The notes beneath the pieces were generated by a model. It made no database searches. It was not told the origin of the DNA and saw nothing but the letters and a program-made list of their open reading frames with translations. A program made the translations under genes and the position numbers. From assembly GCA_021324445.1 (NCBI GenBank), contig JAJPJC010000166.1, positions 1 to 62,607 on the forward strand: a stretch of 62,607 nt of DNA, given 5' to 3'. The stretch comes from Isosphaeraceae bacterium. GTDB lineage: Bacteria > Planctomycetota > Planctomycetia > Isosphaerales > Isosphaeraceae. Shown here in pieces: positions 9,888-17,948 of the stretch. Numbering within the stretch: the first letter of the stretch is position 1; each line of letters opens with the position of its first letter.

Positions 9888-10148
9888 TCACGATCTGTCG
9901 AGGACCCGCCCGCGTATCTCGGTCGCGGAGAGTTCCCCTTGCTCACGAGCACGTGCCCTGGACCGCTCGATCAGGGCGAGGAATTCTGGGTTCGAGCTGA
10001 GTGCGACGCCTTCCAGGTCGACCTTGGTCAGGGGCAGGATCACGGCCGTAGGGGTCCCCTGGTCGGTGATGACCAAAGGCTCGGCGTGAACCCCTTGGAC
10101 GTACTCCGCCAGCGGGTGGGTCGCCTCGCCGATCTCGATGGTCTTCAT
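9888..10148 (-). CDS. Phd/YefM-type antitoxin, no toxin adjacent
   Basis: 86 residues from ATG 10148, with GGGGAGG ten bases upstream. The N-terminal half has the Phd fold signature: MKTIEIGEATHPLAEYV, then EPLVITDQGTPTAVILPL. The C-terminal half is the usual variable toxin-binding arm (FLALIERSRARAREQGELSA). Such proteins repress their own operon and neutralise a toxin, usually PIN or RelE type. The downstream gene is DUF4279, not a known toxin. It is therefore an orphan antitoxin, or DUF4279 is its partner. Confidence 0.75.
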   Translation of the reverse strand: MKTIEIGEATHPLAEYVQGVHAEPLVITDQGTPTAVILPLTKVDLEGVALSSNPEFLALIERSRARAREQGELSATEIRGRVLDRS

Positions 10149-10355
10149 AGCGGAAAACCTCCCCTCGATCGGGAATCGCTGACCCATCGCGACACGCATC
10201 ATCCGATCCTACGGCACGCGAGTTCGACCGTCAAATTCGGAGACGCGAAAGCCGTGACCGGGGGGCCGGCACCGGGTAGCATCAAGGTCCAGGGAATTCG
10301 GCCAGTTCGCCTTTGCCGCCATCCTGACGGACCGGTCCGCCGAGGACGCCGCGCC

Positions 10356-10601
10356 ATGAGAATCCGCCTCGCGATCGACCGCTTCGAGGGCGAGAAAAAG
10401 TCGATCGCCGTGTTGATCGCCGACGACGGCACTCCGATCAACTTCCCGCGGAAGCTCTTGCCCCGGGGGTCCCGGGCCGGCGACGTGCTGACGTTCCTCA
10501 TCGAGCGCGACGTCGCGACCACCCGGAAGGTGGCCCTCGAGACTCGGAAGCTCCAGGACCAGCTCAAGAAAACCGACCCCGGCGGAGATATTCGGATCTG
10601 A
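10356..10601 (+). CDS. DUF3006 family protein
   Basis: 81 residues starting MRIRLAIDRFEGEKKSIAVL, the standard opening of DUF3006 (a small beta-barrel-like protein of unknown function). In many bacteria DUF3006 genes lie directly beside ComEC-like metallo-beta-lactamase hydrolases. Here such a gene starts 30 bases downstream on the same strand, which supports both calls and a shared transcript. Confidence 0.75.
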   Translation: MRIRLAIDRFEGEKKSIAVLIADDGTPINFPRKLLPRGSRAGDVLTFLIERDVATTRKVALETRKLQDQLKKTDPGGDIRI

Positions 10602-10631
10602 GACGATCTCAACGGCGTGGAGACCTCGGCC

Positions 10632-11780
10632 ATGCGCATGCGTCGGTACCGCTTCACGATCCGGCGTCTCGTGATGGTCGTGGCGGTCATTGCCGCCCTC
10701 GTCGCGGCGCTCTCGTCGATCCGATGCAGCCGGACCGTACCCATGATCCCCGTGGGCGGGCACCGAGCCTTGGGCGAGGTCGCGACGATCGAATTCCTGG
10801 ATGTCGGCCAGGGCGATTCGATCCTGATTCGATCGCCCGAGGGCCAGACGGCCTTGATCGATGCCGGGCCGCACAAGGAGCTCGCCGCCAGCCTGCTGCG
10901 ACGCCAGGGGATCCGATCCCTGGACCTGGTCGCAGTCAGCCATCACCACGCCGATCACTACGGCGGCATGGAGGAGGTGATCCGCGAATTCCAGCCCCGC
11001 TTCTTCCTCGCTTCGGACTCCTCCCACACCACCCCGCACTACCTGAAATTGCTCCGATTGGTCCGGGACCTGGAGATCACCTCAATCGTGCCCGAGCAGA
11101 CGCCACGCAGGATTGAGCTGGGCTCGGTCGTGCTGACCGTGTTCCCTCAAGCCCCGGAGGACCCATCCGACGAGAATAACAACAGCGTGGGCATCCGCGT
11201 CGATTTCGGCAAGCTCTCAGCCCTGCTGGCCGGGGACGCGGGGCACGCCGAGCGGCGATGGTGGGAGCGGCATGTCCCCCAGCTCTGCGCCGACTGCACC
11301 GTGCTCAAGCTGGCACACCACGGCAGCCGCGACGGCACGGATTCCCCGTGGCTGGACCTGGTACAGCCCAAGCTGGCCGTGGCGTGCGTGGGGAAGGATA
11401 ACGAGTACGGCCATCCCCACCCCGAGACGGTCGCCCTCCTCGACAGCCTGGGCATCCCCCTGCTGCGCACCGATCAGGATGGCACGGTGATGATCCAGAG
11501 TGACGGCCGGACCTGGTGGGTCGTCAATCCCGCGACCGCTCCGCGCGGGCCCCCAGCCGGAAACGAGCGACCCGACGCGAGGGATCGCCCTCGACCGGGG
11601 CGAATCAATCTCAACACCGCGACCGAGAACGAGCTGGAAGCCCTGCCGGGGATCGGCCCGGTGCTCGCCCGGCGGATCATCGCGGGCCGGCCTTACGCCT
11701 CGGTCGATGAGCTCCAGCGGGTGCGCGAGATCGGCAAGAAGCGGCTCGAGGAGATCCGCCCGTTCGTCACGGCCGAATGA
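10632..11780 (+). CDS. ComEC-like MBL-fold hydrolase fused to a ComEA-like HhH domain
   Basis: 382 residues from ATG 10632 (a GTG at 10617 is possible). A basic start and one hydrophobic segment (about 11-31) give a membrane anchor or signal. Residues of about 50-300 form the metallo-beta-lactamase domain of the ComEC/Rec2 type: EFLDVGQGDSILI, the metal motif SHHHADHYGG, NNSVGIRVDF, LLAGDAG and LAHHGSRDGT. After a Pro/Arg-rich linker, residues of about 325-380 are a ComEA-type double helix-hairpin-helix (INLNTATENELEALPGIGPVLARRII). The fusion joins a likely nuclease/phosphohydrolase with a DNA-binding module, as in DNA uptake, but the ComEC channel is missing. Extracellular DNA or nucleotide processing is an inference. 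Confidence 0.85.
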   Translation: MRMRRYRFTIRRLVMVVAVIAALVAALSSIRCSRTVPMIPVGGHRALGEVATIEFLDVGQGDSILIRSPEGQTALIDAGPHKELAASLLRRQGIRSLDLVAVSHHHADHYGGMEEVIREFQPRFFLASDSSHTTPHYLKLLRLVRDLEITSIVPEQTPRRIELGSVVLTVFPQAPEDPSDENNNSVGIRVDFGKLSALLAGDAGHAERRWWERHVPQLCADCTVLKLAHHGSRDGTDSPWLDLVQPKLAVACVGKDNEYGHPHPETVALLDSLGIPLLRTDQDGTVMIQSDGRTWWVVNPATAPRGPPAGNERPDARDRPRPGRINLNTATENELEALPGIGPVLARRIIAGRPYASVDELQRVREIGKKRLEEIRPFVTAE

Positions 11781-11833
11781 GGGACCGCCGGGAACACCCG
11801 GGTATTCCCCCCCGTGCGCGCGGCGGGCTTCGG

Positions 11834-12010
11834 TTACCCTGAGGACGATCGAGCCGCCGCAGCCGGCGGGAACGACTTCCTCGGGGTGAGCGGATCAGCC
11901 TGAAGCATCGCGCATTGGGGATGGACACCCCCGCGCGAGTAGACAGCCTTCTTGCAGACCGGGCACAGCGGCCGGGACGAGACGGGCAGATGTCGGTGCT
12001 TGGGATCCAT
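11834..12010 (-). CDS. Small zinc-ribbon-like protein (58 aa)
   Basis: Starts MDPKHRHLPVSSRPLCPVC at 12010. A single compact site CPVC...HPQC gives three cysteines and a histidine suited to bind one zinc ion. The tail is Pro/Ala/Ser-rich. It is too short for a confident family. It lies just downstream of the RRM protein gene on the same strand and could be co-transcribed with it. Confidence 0.5.
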   Translation of the reverse strand: MDPKHRHLPVSSRPLCPVCKKAVYSRGGVHPQCAMLQADPLTPRKSFPPAAAARSSSG

Positions 12011-12081
12011 CGCGATTCGTCTCAGGTCAAAGTGGGAGATGCCGGGTGTGTGTCGATCCCGTCGCGGGCACGCTGGATTCC

Positions 12082-12456
12082 TCAATACCGGCCGCCGCCA
12101 TAGCCGCCGCGACCGCGACCACCGCCACCGCCACCGTAACCGCCACCGCCACCGTAACCGCCGCCGCCGCCGTAGCCGCCCTCGCCACCGCCGCCGCCAC
12201 TGCGATACTTGCGGGGCTTGGCTTCGCTGACCGTGAGGCGGCGACCGTACAGCTCGTGTTCATGCAGCCCCTGGATGGCCGCCTGGGCCTCGCCATCGTT
12301 CTCCATTTCCACGAAGGCGAACCCTTTATTGCGACCGGTCTGGCGATCCTGCATGACTTCCGCGCTGCGCACCGTGCCATACTCGGCGAACAACTGCTCC
12401 AGTTCCGGCCCGCTGACCTGATGGGGCAGATTCCCCACGAAGATCCTCTTGCCCAC
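12082..12456 (-). CDS. Glycine-rich RRM RNA-binding protein
   Basis: 124 residues from the GTG at 12456, with GGGAG eight bases upstream; no ATG fits the fold. Residues 1-80 are one RNA recognition motif with RNP2 (RIFVGNLP) and RNP1 (KGFAFVEM). The last 40 or so residues are Gly/Tyr/Arg repeats (GGYGGGGG and RGRGGYGG units). The form matches bacterial/cyanobacterial Rbp proteins, which bind RNA and respond to cold or stress. The repetitive GGC/GGT tract may be length-variable. Confidence 0.92.
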   Translation of the reverse strand: MGKRIFVGNLPHQVSGPELEQLFAEYGTVRSAEVMQDRQTGRNKGFAFVEMENDGEAQAAIQGLHEHELYGRRLTVSEAKPRKYRSGGGGGEGGYGGGGGYGGGGGYGGGGGGRGRGGYGGGRY

Positions 12457-12839
12457 GGTCGTGCTCCCTGATGAGGTTGGCGACCCATCGCGTGCTTCCT
12501 GGGTCGGATGGAATCGGGGCCGACACGGGCGGCCCGGGCAGTGGGAAGTCGAGAGAGGCAAGCGAGGGCAGGATCCCTGGGGATCGACGTCGCGGGCTCC
12601 TTCGGATTCCAACAGAACCCAGTATACGCCGGTGCGGCCCTCGGGCGATAGCTCCTCCCGCCGGTTTCGCGCAGCGATTCGGCTGGCTGGGCTGGACCGG
12701 CGCGCATCCGGAGGCACCGAGCGATCCCAGGCGTGCGGCCCGGCTCGGCTTCTCAAGAAGAGGGGGTGATGCTAATCTGCGTGGGCCAGCCGCCCCCGGC
12801 TGGCTGAGGGCAGCGAGCCGATCTCTCCAGGGATGGATC

Positions 12840-14759
12840 ATGTCAGGCCTCTCCCGGCACATCGAATCGCAGGGCCGACCGGGGCTCGAGCCGCGGCGGC
12901 CGGGCGTGACCCGGCCCATCCTGGCCGTGGCCGCACGCGCACTCGCCTGGCTCCTGATCCTCGCGCCTTCCGGGTGTGCACGGATAAGTGCCCGGGAGGC
13001 CTGGCTGCGCGATACGATCGACGACCGGCTGGAGCGGTTCGAGGCGACGCGGTCTCTCAGCAGCGCCACGGGGGTCGTCCTCGCTCGCCATGATCTCCTC
13101 CAGGCCGCCGCACGCGACCCGGCCGGCGCAGCGGACGTCCTGGCTCATCGGCTCGACGGCGCGGGGGCGGAGGATCCGGCCGACGGGGCCCTGGCCCTGG
13201 CCGAGCTGTCGTACCAGGCGGGTCTGTTGCGACAGTCGAAGTCGCCGGCATCGGCCATGGCGTGGTATCGGGACGCGGCCGCGCTGGCCTGGCTGGCACT
13301 CGGGAATCCGGCCGGGTCGCGGCCCGACCTCGCCCTGGCGATCCACAATGGAGCCGTGGCGCGGTTGATTCGAGCCTCCCAGTCGGCGGCGGGGCCGGGC
13401 GGCCGGAACTGGCGGCAGGTCCTGGAGGAATACGGGATTGCGCTGCACAGCGCCACGCCCTACCTGGACCCCCAGCGGATCGCCGATCTCCGCGTGGCGG
13501 CCGACCTGCGGGTCGAGGGGATGGACCACGTCTATCGGACCAGTGGGTTGGGGGTACCCCTGGTCGCCCACCGCGTGGTGACCCGCAACGCGCCGACGCC
13601 CGACGTGCAGGATCAGTTCTTGCCCCGCGACCTGAGGACCGGGGCGACCGCGGTGGTGATGGCTGGAGGCGGTCTGCGCGGAGGCGCGTGGCGGCGGTCG
13701 CCGGCGACGCTCGTCCTGTTCGACGCGTTCAGTCCGCCGGCGCTGGCGGTCGGGAGCAATGAGGTCGCTCTGGCCAACGACCGCACCACACCGCTGGCAT
13801 CCCTGGTGGCCGGCCGGCGGTTCGCGATCCTGGAGTGGACCGGCCTCTTTGATTCGAGCTTCCACCAACTGGGCGTGGACACGGGCCTCTACATGCTGCG
13901 GCCCTTCGAGCCGGGGAAGATTCCCGTGGTGCTGGTGCACGGCCTGTTCTCCAGCCCGCGGGCCTGGGTGCAGACGATCAACGAGCTGAGGAACTCCCCG
14001 GCGATCGCGTCGCGATACCAATTCTGGGTGTTCCTCTATCCGACCGGCCTGCCGATCCCCGCGTCGGCCCGTCGGCTGCGCGAGTCGCTGGCGCGCGCCC
14101 GCGCGACGCTCGACCCGTACCATACCGATGGGGCACTGGACCGGATGGTCCTCGTCGGCCACAGCATGGGGGGCCTGCTCTCCAAGATGATGGCGCAAGA
14201 CAGCGGGTCGGTGCTCTGGGATGCCACGATCACGGTGCCCCGGGAGCGGTTCCGTGCCCCGCCCGAGTTGCGCGCGGGTCTGGAGCACCTCCTGGTCTTC
14301 CGGCCCTTGCCCTTCGTGCGCCGGGTCGTTTTCATTGCCACGCCTCATCGCGGCAGCCCGATCGCCAACGGCCCGGTCGGCTGGGCGGTCTGTCGCGCGA
14401 TGCGCCGCTCCCCCGAAGAGGCGGCGCACATCGCCGAGATCGAGGCCCTGAACGGCCCCAACGTGCTCTCGGCCGAGCTCCACGGCCGCGCGCTCAATGC
14501 CATCGGCAACCTGCGGACGGACAGCCCGATCCTGGCCGCCCTCGACCGGATCCCGATCGACTCGGCGGTGCCCTACCACTCGGTCATCCCCTTGATCGGC
14601 GGCGTGACCAACACCGATGGGGTGGTCGAGTATCGCAGCTCCCATCTCAACGGGGTGGTGTCCGAGCGGATCGTCGCCGGCACGCACTTCTCCCAGGAGG
14701 CGCCGGCAGTGACGCAGGAGCTCCGCCGGATCCTGCTGGAACATCTGGCACTCCCGTAG
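12840..14759 (+). CDS. Lipoprotein alpha/beta-hydrolase (lipase-like)
   Basis: 639 residues from ATG 12840. The N-terminus carries a signal peptide with a lipobox (APSGC, about residue 46). Residues of about 60-250 are helical and may be a TPR-like scaffold. The C-terminal half is an alpha/beta-hydrolase: the oxyanion segment VVLVHGLFSSPRAW, nucleophile Ser442 in GHSMGG, and a late NTDGVVEYRSSHL/GTH segment that should supply the acidic residue and histidine. It is probably a surface-attached esterase or lipase; the substrate is unknown. The stop codon lies inside a short intergenic repeat (14756-14819). Confidence 0.8.
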   Translation: MSGLSRHIESQGRPGLEPRRPGVTRPILAVAARALAWLLILAPSGCARISAREAWLRDTIDDRLERFEATRSLSSATGVVLARHDLLQAAARDPAGAADVLAHRLDGAGAEDPADGALALAELSYQAGLLRQSKSPASAMAWYRDAAALAWLALGNPAGSRPDLALAIHNGAVARLIRASQSAAGPGGRNWRQVLEEYGIALHSATPYLDPQRIADLRVAADLRVEGMDHVYRTSGLGVPLVAHRVVTRNAPTPDVQDQFLPRDLRTGATAVVMAGGGLRGGAWRRSPATLVLFDAFSPPALAVGSNEVALANDRTTPLASLVAGRRFAILEWTGLFDSSFHQLGVDTGLYMLRPFEPGKIPVVLVHGLFSSPRAWVQTINELRNSPAIASRYQFWVFLYPTGLPIPASARRLRESLARARATLDPYHTDGALDRMVLVGHSMGGLLSKMMAQDSGSVLWDATITVPRERFRAPPELRAGLEHLLVFRPLPFVRRVVFIATPHRGSPIANGPVGWAVCRAMRRSPEEAAHIAEIEALNGPNVLSAELHGRALNAIGNLRTDSPILAALDRIPIDSAVPYHSVIPLIGGVTNTDGVVEYRSSHLNGVVSERIVAGTHFSQEAPAVTQELRRILLEHLALP

Positions 14760-14819
14760 GTCGGGCTTCCAGCCGGACATTTCAGCCGCGTCGGACTGGA
14801 ATGCCCGACCGACCTGTAC
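14756..14819. repeat. GTCGGGCTTCCAGCC-type inverted repeat
   Basis: GTAGGTCGGGCTTCCAGCC at the left and GGACTGGAATGCCCGACC near the right end form an imperfect inverted repeat between two convergent genes. Related copies (GTCAGGCTTTAGCCTGAC) lie at about 5071, 39183 and 61676. It supplies the stop of the lipase gene on one strand and the last dozen codons of flhB on the other. Confidence 0.55.
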
Positions 14820-15666
14820 GAAGGGGACCAGGGGGGGCGTTCCCCCCCTGACGAAGGAGGGGTTGAGCAGGCGCCCGCTCCGCTGGCGTGCGGACGTGAT
14901 CGTGGGACGCCCGCCTGGCCGAGTCGCCGCGCCAGGTCTGTGCCAGCCGACGCCGGACGGCACGCGCGGCCAGGTCCCCTTCCATCGCGCGCTGGTCCTC
15001 GCGTTGTTCCTGGGTCGTGGTGCGGAGCATCGCCTCGAACCGGGAATACCGCAGCCCGTAGTCGACGCCGCTGAGGACCAACAGCACACCGGCCAGGACC
15101 CCAGCCAGGAGAAGCACCAATCGACTGGCCCCCCGCGCCAGGACCGCTCCATCGAGCTCGCTCAGCCGCAGGAGCTCGCCCCAGCCGGCGCGGAGCATCC
15201 AGGCCGAAGCCAGGACCACCAGGATGGCCTTGCCCGCCGCCCACCCGAGGCGCCCGCACCGGGCGGCCAGACCCGGACCGCTCCCGGGCACCCACAACCG
15301 CGCCGGGTCCGGCACGATCAGCCGGGTCGCCCACAGACCCCGCACCTGGACCTGATGCGCCACCACCGCGCCGGCCGCAAAGCCGGCCAGGATGACCGTC
15401 AGCGGCCAGGCCACCATCCACGCCAGCTCACGCACCCGCGCCGCAACCACGCCCGGATCGGCCGGCAGAACCGTCGGACCGGTCAGCGAGCCGCGAACCA
15501 GGGCGACCATCGCCGCGCCCAGGTCGCCGCCGAAGAACCACCAGGCGGCGACCGCCACCAGCCAGCCCACGGCCGCCGTCAGCTCCGGGCTGTGCGCAAC
15601 CTGCCCCTGCTCCCGCGCCAGTTGCCGCCGCCGCTTCGACGCCGGTTGAGTTCGATCCTCGGACAT
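14782..15666 (-). CDS. flhB: FlhB/SctU-like export switch protein, C-terminal domain clipped
   Basis: 294 residues; ATG 15666 is preceded by AGGAGG. The start follows the FlhB pattern (TQPASKRRRQLAREQGQVAHS). Four membrane helices lie at about 30-48, 82-106, 141-165 and 182-204, and helix four leads into the conserved DYGLRYSRFEAMLR linker. The cytoplasmic part then fails: after MEGDLAARAVRRRL there is no NPTH autocleavage motif, expected near residue 265-275. The last 25 or so residues come from repeat DNA (a GGGGGGCGTTCCCCCC hairpin and the element 14756-14819). FlhB normally guards the type III export gate and switches substrate class by self-cleavage; this one cannot do so in the known way. 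It may be clipped by insertion or naturally short. It is the last gene of the fliF-flhB operon. Confidence 0.75.
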   Translation of the reverse strand: MSEDRTQPASKRRRQLAREQGQVAHSPELTAAVGWLVAVAAWWFFGGDLGAAMVALVRGSLTGPTVLPADPGVVAARVRELAWMVAWPLTVILAGFAAGAVVAHQVQVRGLWATRLIVPDPARLWVPGSGPGLAARCGRLGWAAGKAILVVLASAWMLRAGWGELLRLSELDGAVLARGASRLVLLLAGVLAGVLLVLSGVDYGLRYSRFEAMLRTTTQEQREDQRAMEGDLAARAVRRRLAQTWRGDSARRASHDHVRTPAERAPAQPLLRQGGNAPPGPLRTGRSGIPVRRG

Positions 15667-15680
15667 GGGCGGGCCTCCTG

Positions 15681-15946
15681 CCTCACGCGGCCATCGGCCG
15701 CAACCCAAGAGGAAGGGTGGATTCCGGATTCCAGATTCCAGATTCCAGATCGAGATCCAGATTCCAGATCCGGATTCCAGATTGCAGATTCCAGACCGAG
15801 ACCCAGATTGCAGATCGAGATCCAGATTCCAGATCCGGATTGCAGATTCCAGATCGAGATTCAGATTCCAGATTCCAGACTGATCCTCATCTGGAATCTG
15901 GAATCTGGAATCCAGAATTCCTCAGATGCGCGCAAGGCGCCGAGAT
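15681..15946. repeat. TCCAGATT-type dispersed repeat, copy A
   Basis: The left flank CCTCACGCGGCCATCGGCCG and right flank CAGATGCGCGCA...CGCCGAGAT enclose about 170 bases of irregular tandem words (ATTCCAGATTCCAGAT, GATCGAGATCCAGATT), followed by the inverse (ATCTGGAATCTGGAAT). The same flanks bound copy B at 50665-50844. It lies between fliR and flhB. Confidence 0.75.
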
Positions 15947-15961
15947 CCGCCGCAGGTGACT

Positions 15962-16717
15962 CTACTGCCCCCAGGCGCCGGCGAGAGTCACGACCAGGAC
16001 GGTCATGCTGAGGAGGATCAGCGCGATCCCCAGGCCGGCGCGGATGGGCAGCGCCAGGGTGAAGAACGGCAGGGACGGGGCCGCGCGGCTCAGCCAGCCC
16101 AGGACGATGCCGGTCATGACCAGGGCGATCGCGGGGGGAGCGGCGAGGCGCAGCGCCAGCTCGAGGGCGTGGCCGACCTGGCCGAAGGCCAGCGCGACGG
16201 CCTGCTGAGAGCTCAGGAGCTGCCCGGGGGGAATCGCGGTATAGCTGTCGACCAGCGCCCGGACCAGGACAATCGGTCCGTCCATCGCCAGGAAGACGGC
16301 CAGGGCCAGCCAGCCGTAGAGCTGTCCCAGGGGTGTCTGCTCCTCGCCAGACTCCGGGTCAAACAGCATGGCGGTCGCCAGGCCCGCCTGGGCGGCCACC
16401 AGGTCTCCCGCCGCTCGGGCCGCGGCCACGATCAGGCCGGCCGACCACCCGAGCACGCCGCCGGTGACGACCTCCGCCAGGCCGGTCCCGACGGCCGCCG
16501 GCCAGTCCGCAGGCGGCGGGACCTGCGGCGTCACGACCGGCGCGAGCACGGCGCCCAGCACCGCGGCCAGGCCCAGCCGGGACTGCCAGGCGAGGCCCGG
16601 GACCGCCAGGCCCGGGGCCGTCAGGCACAAGCCCACCACCCGGGCCCACACCACGACCCATTTCCCCGCCAGGCCGAGGAGCCCGGCCGCTTCCAGTCCC
16701 GCGAGCTCCCACCCCAT
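15962..16717 (-). CDS. fliR: FliR/SctT type III export gate protein
   Basis: 251 residues, almost entirely hydrophobic, with six or so membrane helices. It matches FliR in order and landmarks: a WARVVGLCLTAPGLAVPGL start, the AAARAAGDLVAAQAGLATAMLFDPESG segment (FliR G-x-x-x-D-P), then PLGQLYGWLALAVFLAMDG and late APSLPFFTLALPIRAGLGI. FliR forms the export gate core with FliP and FliQ. It starts 21 bases after fliQ. The gap to flhB is filled by repeat copy A, where a shorter spacing would be expected. Confidence 0.93.
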   Translation of the reverse strand: MGWELAGLEAAGLLGLAGKWVVVWARVVGLCLTAPGLAVPGLAWQSRLGLAAVLGAVLAPVVTPQVPPPADWPAAVGTGLAEVVTGGVLGWSAGLIVAAARAAGDLVAAQAGLATAMLFDPESGEEQTPLGQLYGWLALAVFLAMDGPIVLVRALVDSYTAIPPGQLLSSQQAVALAFGQVGHALELALRLAAPPAIALVMTGIVLGWLSRAAPSLPFFTLALPIRAGLGIALILLSMTVLVVTLAGAWGQ

Positions 16718-16738
16718 CTGTACAGATCACCCTTCCCA

Positions 16739-17005
16739 TCAGAGCAAGTCCGGTATCGACCCGATCAACTCGACCGCGAACGAGACCCAACGGGCCAGCA
16801 GCCAGGGGAGGATCACCAGCAGGACCAGGCCCACCGCGACCAGGCGCGGCACCAGTCCCAGCACGGGCTCGTGCAACTGGGTCAAGGTCTGGCCGACGTT
16901 GATCAACAGGCCGACCAACACCGCCGCCGCCAGCAGCGGGCCCCCCAGGATCAGGGCCATCCCCAGCGCCTGTCGCACGGCGTCGATCGCATGCGTCATG
17001 GGCAT
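16739..17005 (-). CDS. fliQ: FliQ/SctS type III export gate protein
   Basis: 88 residues (or 86 from the second ATG at 16999) with two membrane helices (LGMALILGGPLLAAAVLVGLL and LVAVGLVLLVILPWLLARWV). The loop between them, INVGQTLTQLHEPVLGLVPRL, follows the FliQ pattern Q-x-x-T-Q-x-x-E-x-x-L-x-x-x-P. Length equals the family norm. FliQ packs around the FliP-FliR core of the export gate. It lies between fliP and fliR as in typical fliPQR operons. Confidence 0.93.
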   Translation of the reverse strand: MPMTHAIDAVRQALGMALILGGPLLAAAVLVGLLINVGQTLTQLHEPVLGLVPRLVAVGLVLLVILPWLLARWVSFAVELIGSIPDLL

Positions 17006-17042
17006 GAGTCAAGTCTCCGGAGACGCGGGCCGGCCGGTCGGC

Positions 17043-17948
17043 CTACATCCGACCGCCGCCGAAGCTCGAGAGCAGCACGGTCGCGACCAGCATCCAGCCG
17101 TCGGCCAGCACGAAGAGGATCAGCTTCACCGGCGTGGACACCAGCGCGGGGGGGAGCATGAACAAGCCGGTCGCCGCCAGGACCGAGGAAACGACCAGGT
17201 CGATCACCAGGAAGGGCAGATAGAGATAGAAGCCCATCATCAGGGCGGTGGTCAGCTCGCTGAGCAGATAGGCCGGCGCCACGACCCGCAGCGGGAAGTC
17301 CTCCGGGCGCGCGGGGGGAGCCGCGGCCTGCCCCGGGCTCTGCGGGACCGCGTAGGGATAGAGGGCCTCGAGGTAGTCCTGGTGGCTGGTCAGCTTGATC
17401 TGCTCGACCATGAAAGCCTGGATCGGTCGCGCGCCGGCGGCCCAGGCCGCGCCCGCCGAGAGCTGCTGCGCGGCGTACGGCTGGATCGCCTGGTGATAGA
17501 CGACCTCCCCTTTGGGCCACATCACCAGGGTCGTCAAGAGCAGCGCCAGGGCGGTCAAGACCTGATTGCCCGGTACCTGGGGACTACCCATCGCCTGGCG
17601 CAGCAGGGTCAGGACGATCTGGATCCTGATGAAGGCGGTCACCATCAGCAGGCCCAGCGGGGCCAGGGAGATCAGCCCGAAGAGCGCGACCGTCTGGATG
17701 GTCCGCACGGCCTCGGGGCGATCCCATGGGGGGGCGGCCACCGGTGGCTCGAGCTCCGCGGGGCGGTTGACCCGGACCGTCGCGGAGCCTGCCGGCTGGG
17801 ACGAACCCGTGCGGGCGGCCGGGGCCGGAGCCCGGGGGCGGAACTGGTCCTCCGCCGGCGCGGTCCCCGCGGCGGCCACCACGAGAACGGCCGCAACCCC
17901 GATCGGCACCACAGCGCCCCAGAGTTCGCGCCGGCCGGAATCGATCAT
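17043..17948 (-). CDS. fliP: FliP/SctR type III export gate protein
   Basis: 301 residues. A signal-like hydrophobic start (about 10-30) and a Pro/Ala-rich linker precede the FliP core at about 95-300. Family landmarks are clear: VTAFIRIQIVLTLLRQAMGSPQ, VPGNQVLTALALLLTTLVM, the AYLLSELTTALMMGFYLYLP segment, PFLVIDLVVSSVLAATGLFM, and LPPALVSTPVKLILFVLADG at the end. FliP is the main ring of the export gate. Its ATG overlaps the fliO stop (ATGA), so the two are translationally coupled. The long low-complexity N-terminus resembles other FliP precursors. Confidence 0.95.
   Translation of the reverse strand: MIDSGRRELWGAVVPIGVAAVLVVAAAGTAPAEDQFRPRAPAPAARTGSSQPAGSATVRVNRPAELEPPVAAPPWDRPEAVRTIQTVALFGLISLAPLGLLMVTAFIRIQIVLTLLRQAMGSPQVPGNQVLTALALLLTTLVMWPKGEVVYHQAIQPYAAQQLSAGAAWAAGARPIQAFMVEQIKLTSHQDYLEALYPYAVPQSPGQAAAPPARPEDFPLRVVAPAYLLSELTTALMMGFYLYLPFLVIDLVVSSVLAATGLFMLPPALVSTPVKLILFVLADGWMLVATVLLSSFGGGRM

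Noticed and set aside
12843..15152. 769-residue minus-strand open frame across the lipase and flhB
   Set aside because: It is antisense to the lipase gene and out of frame with flhB; no motif supports it.
15716..15910. Possible CRISPR array in the TCCAGATT repeats
   Set aside because: Units are irregular 7-15 base words without constant spacers, and no cas gene is near.
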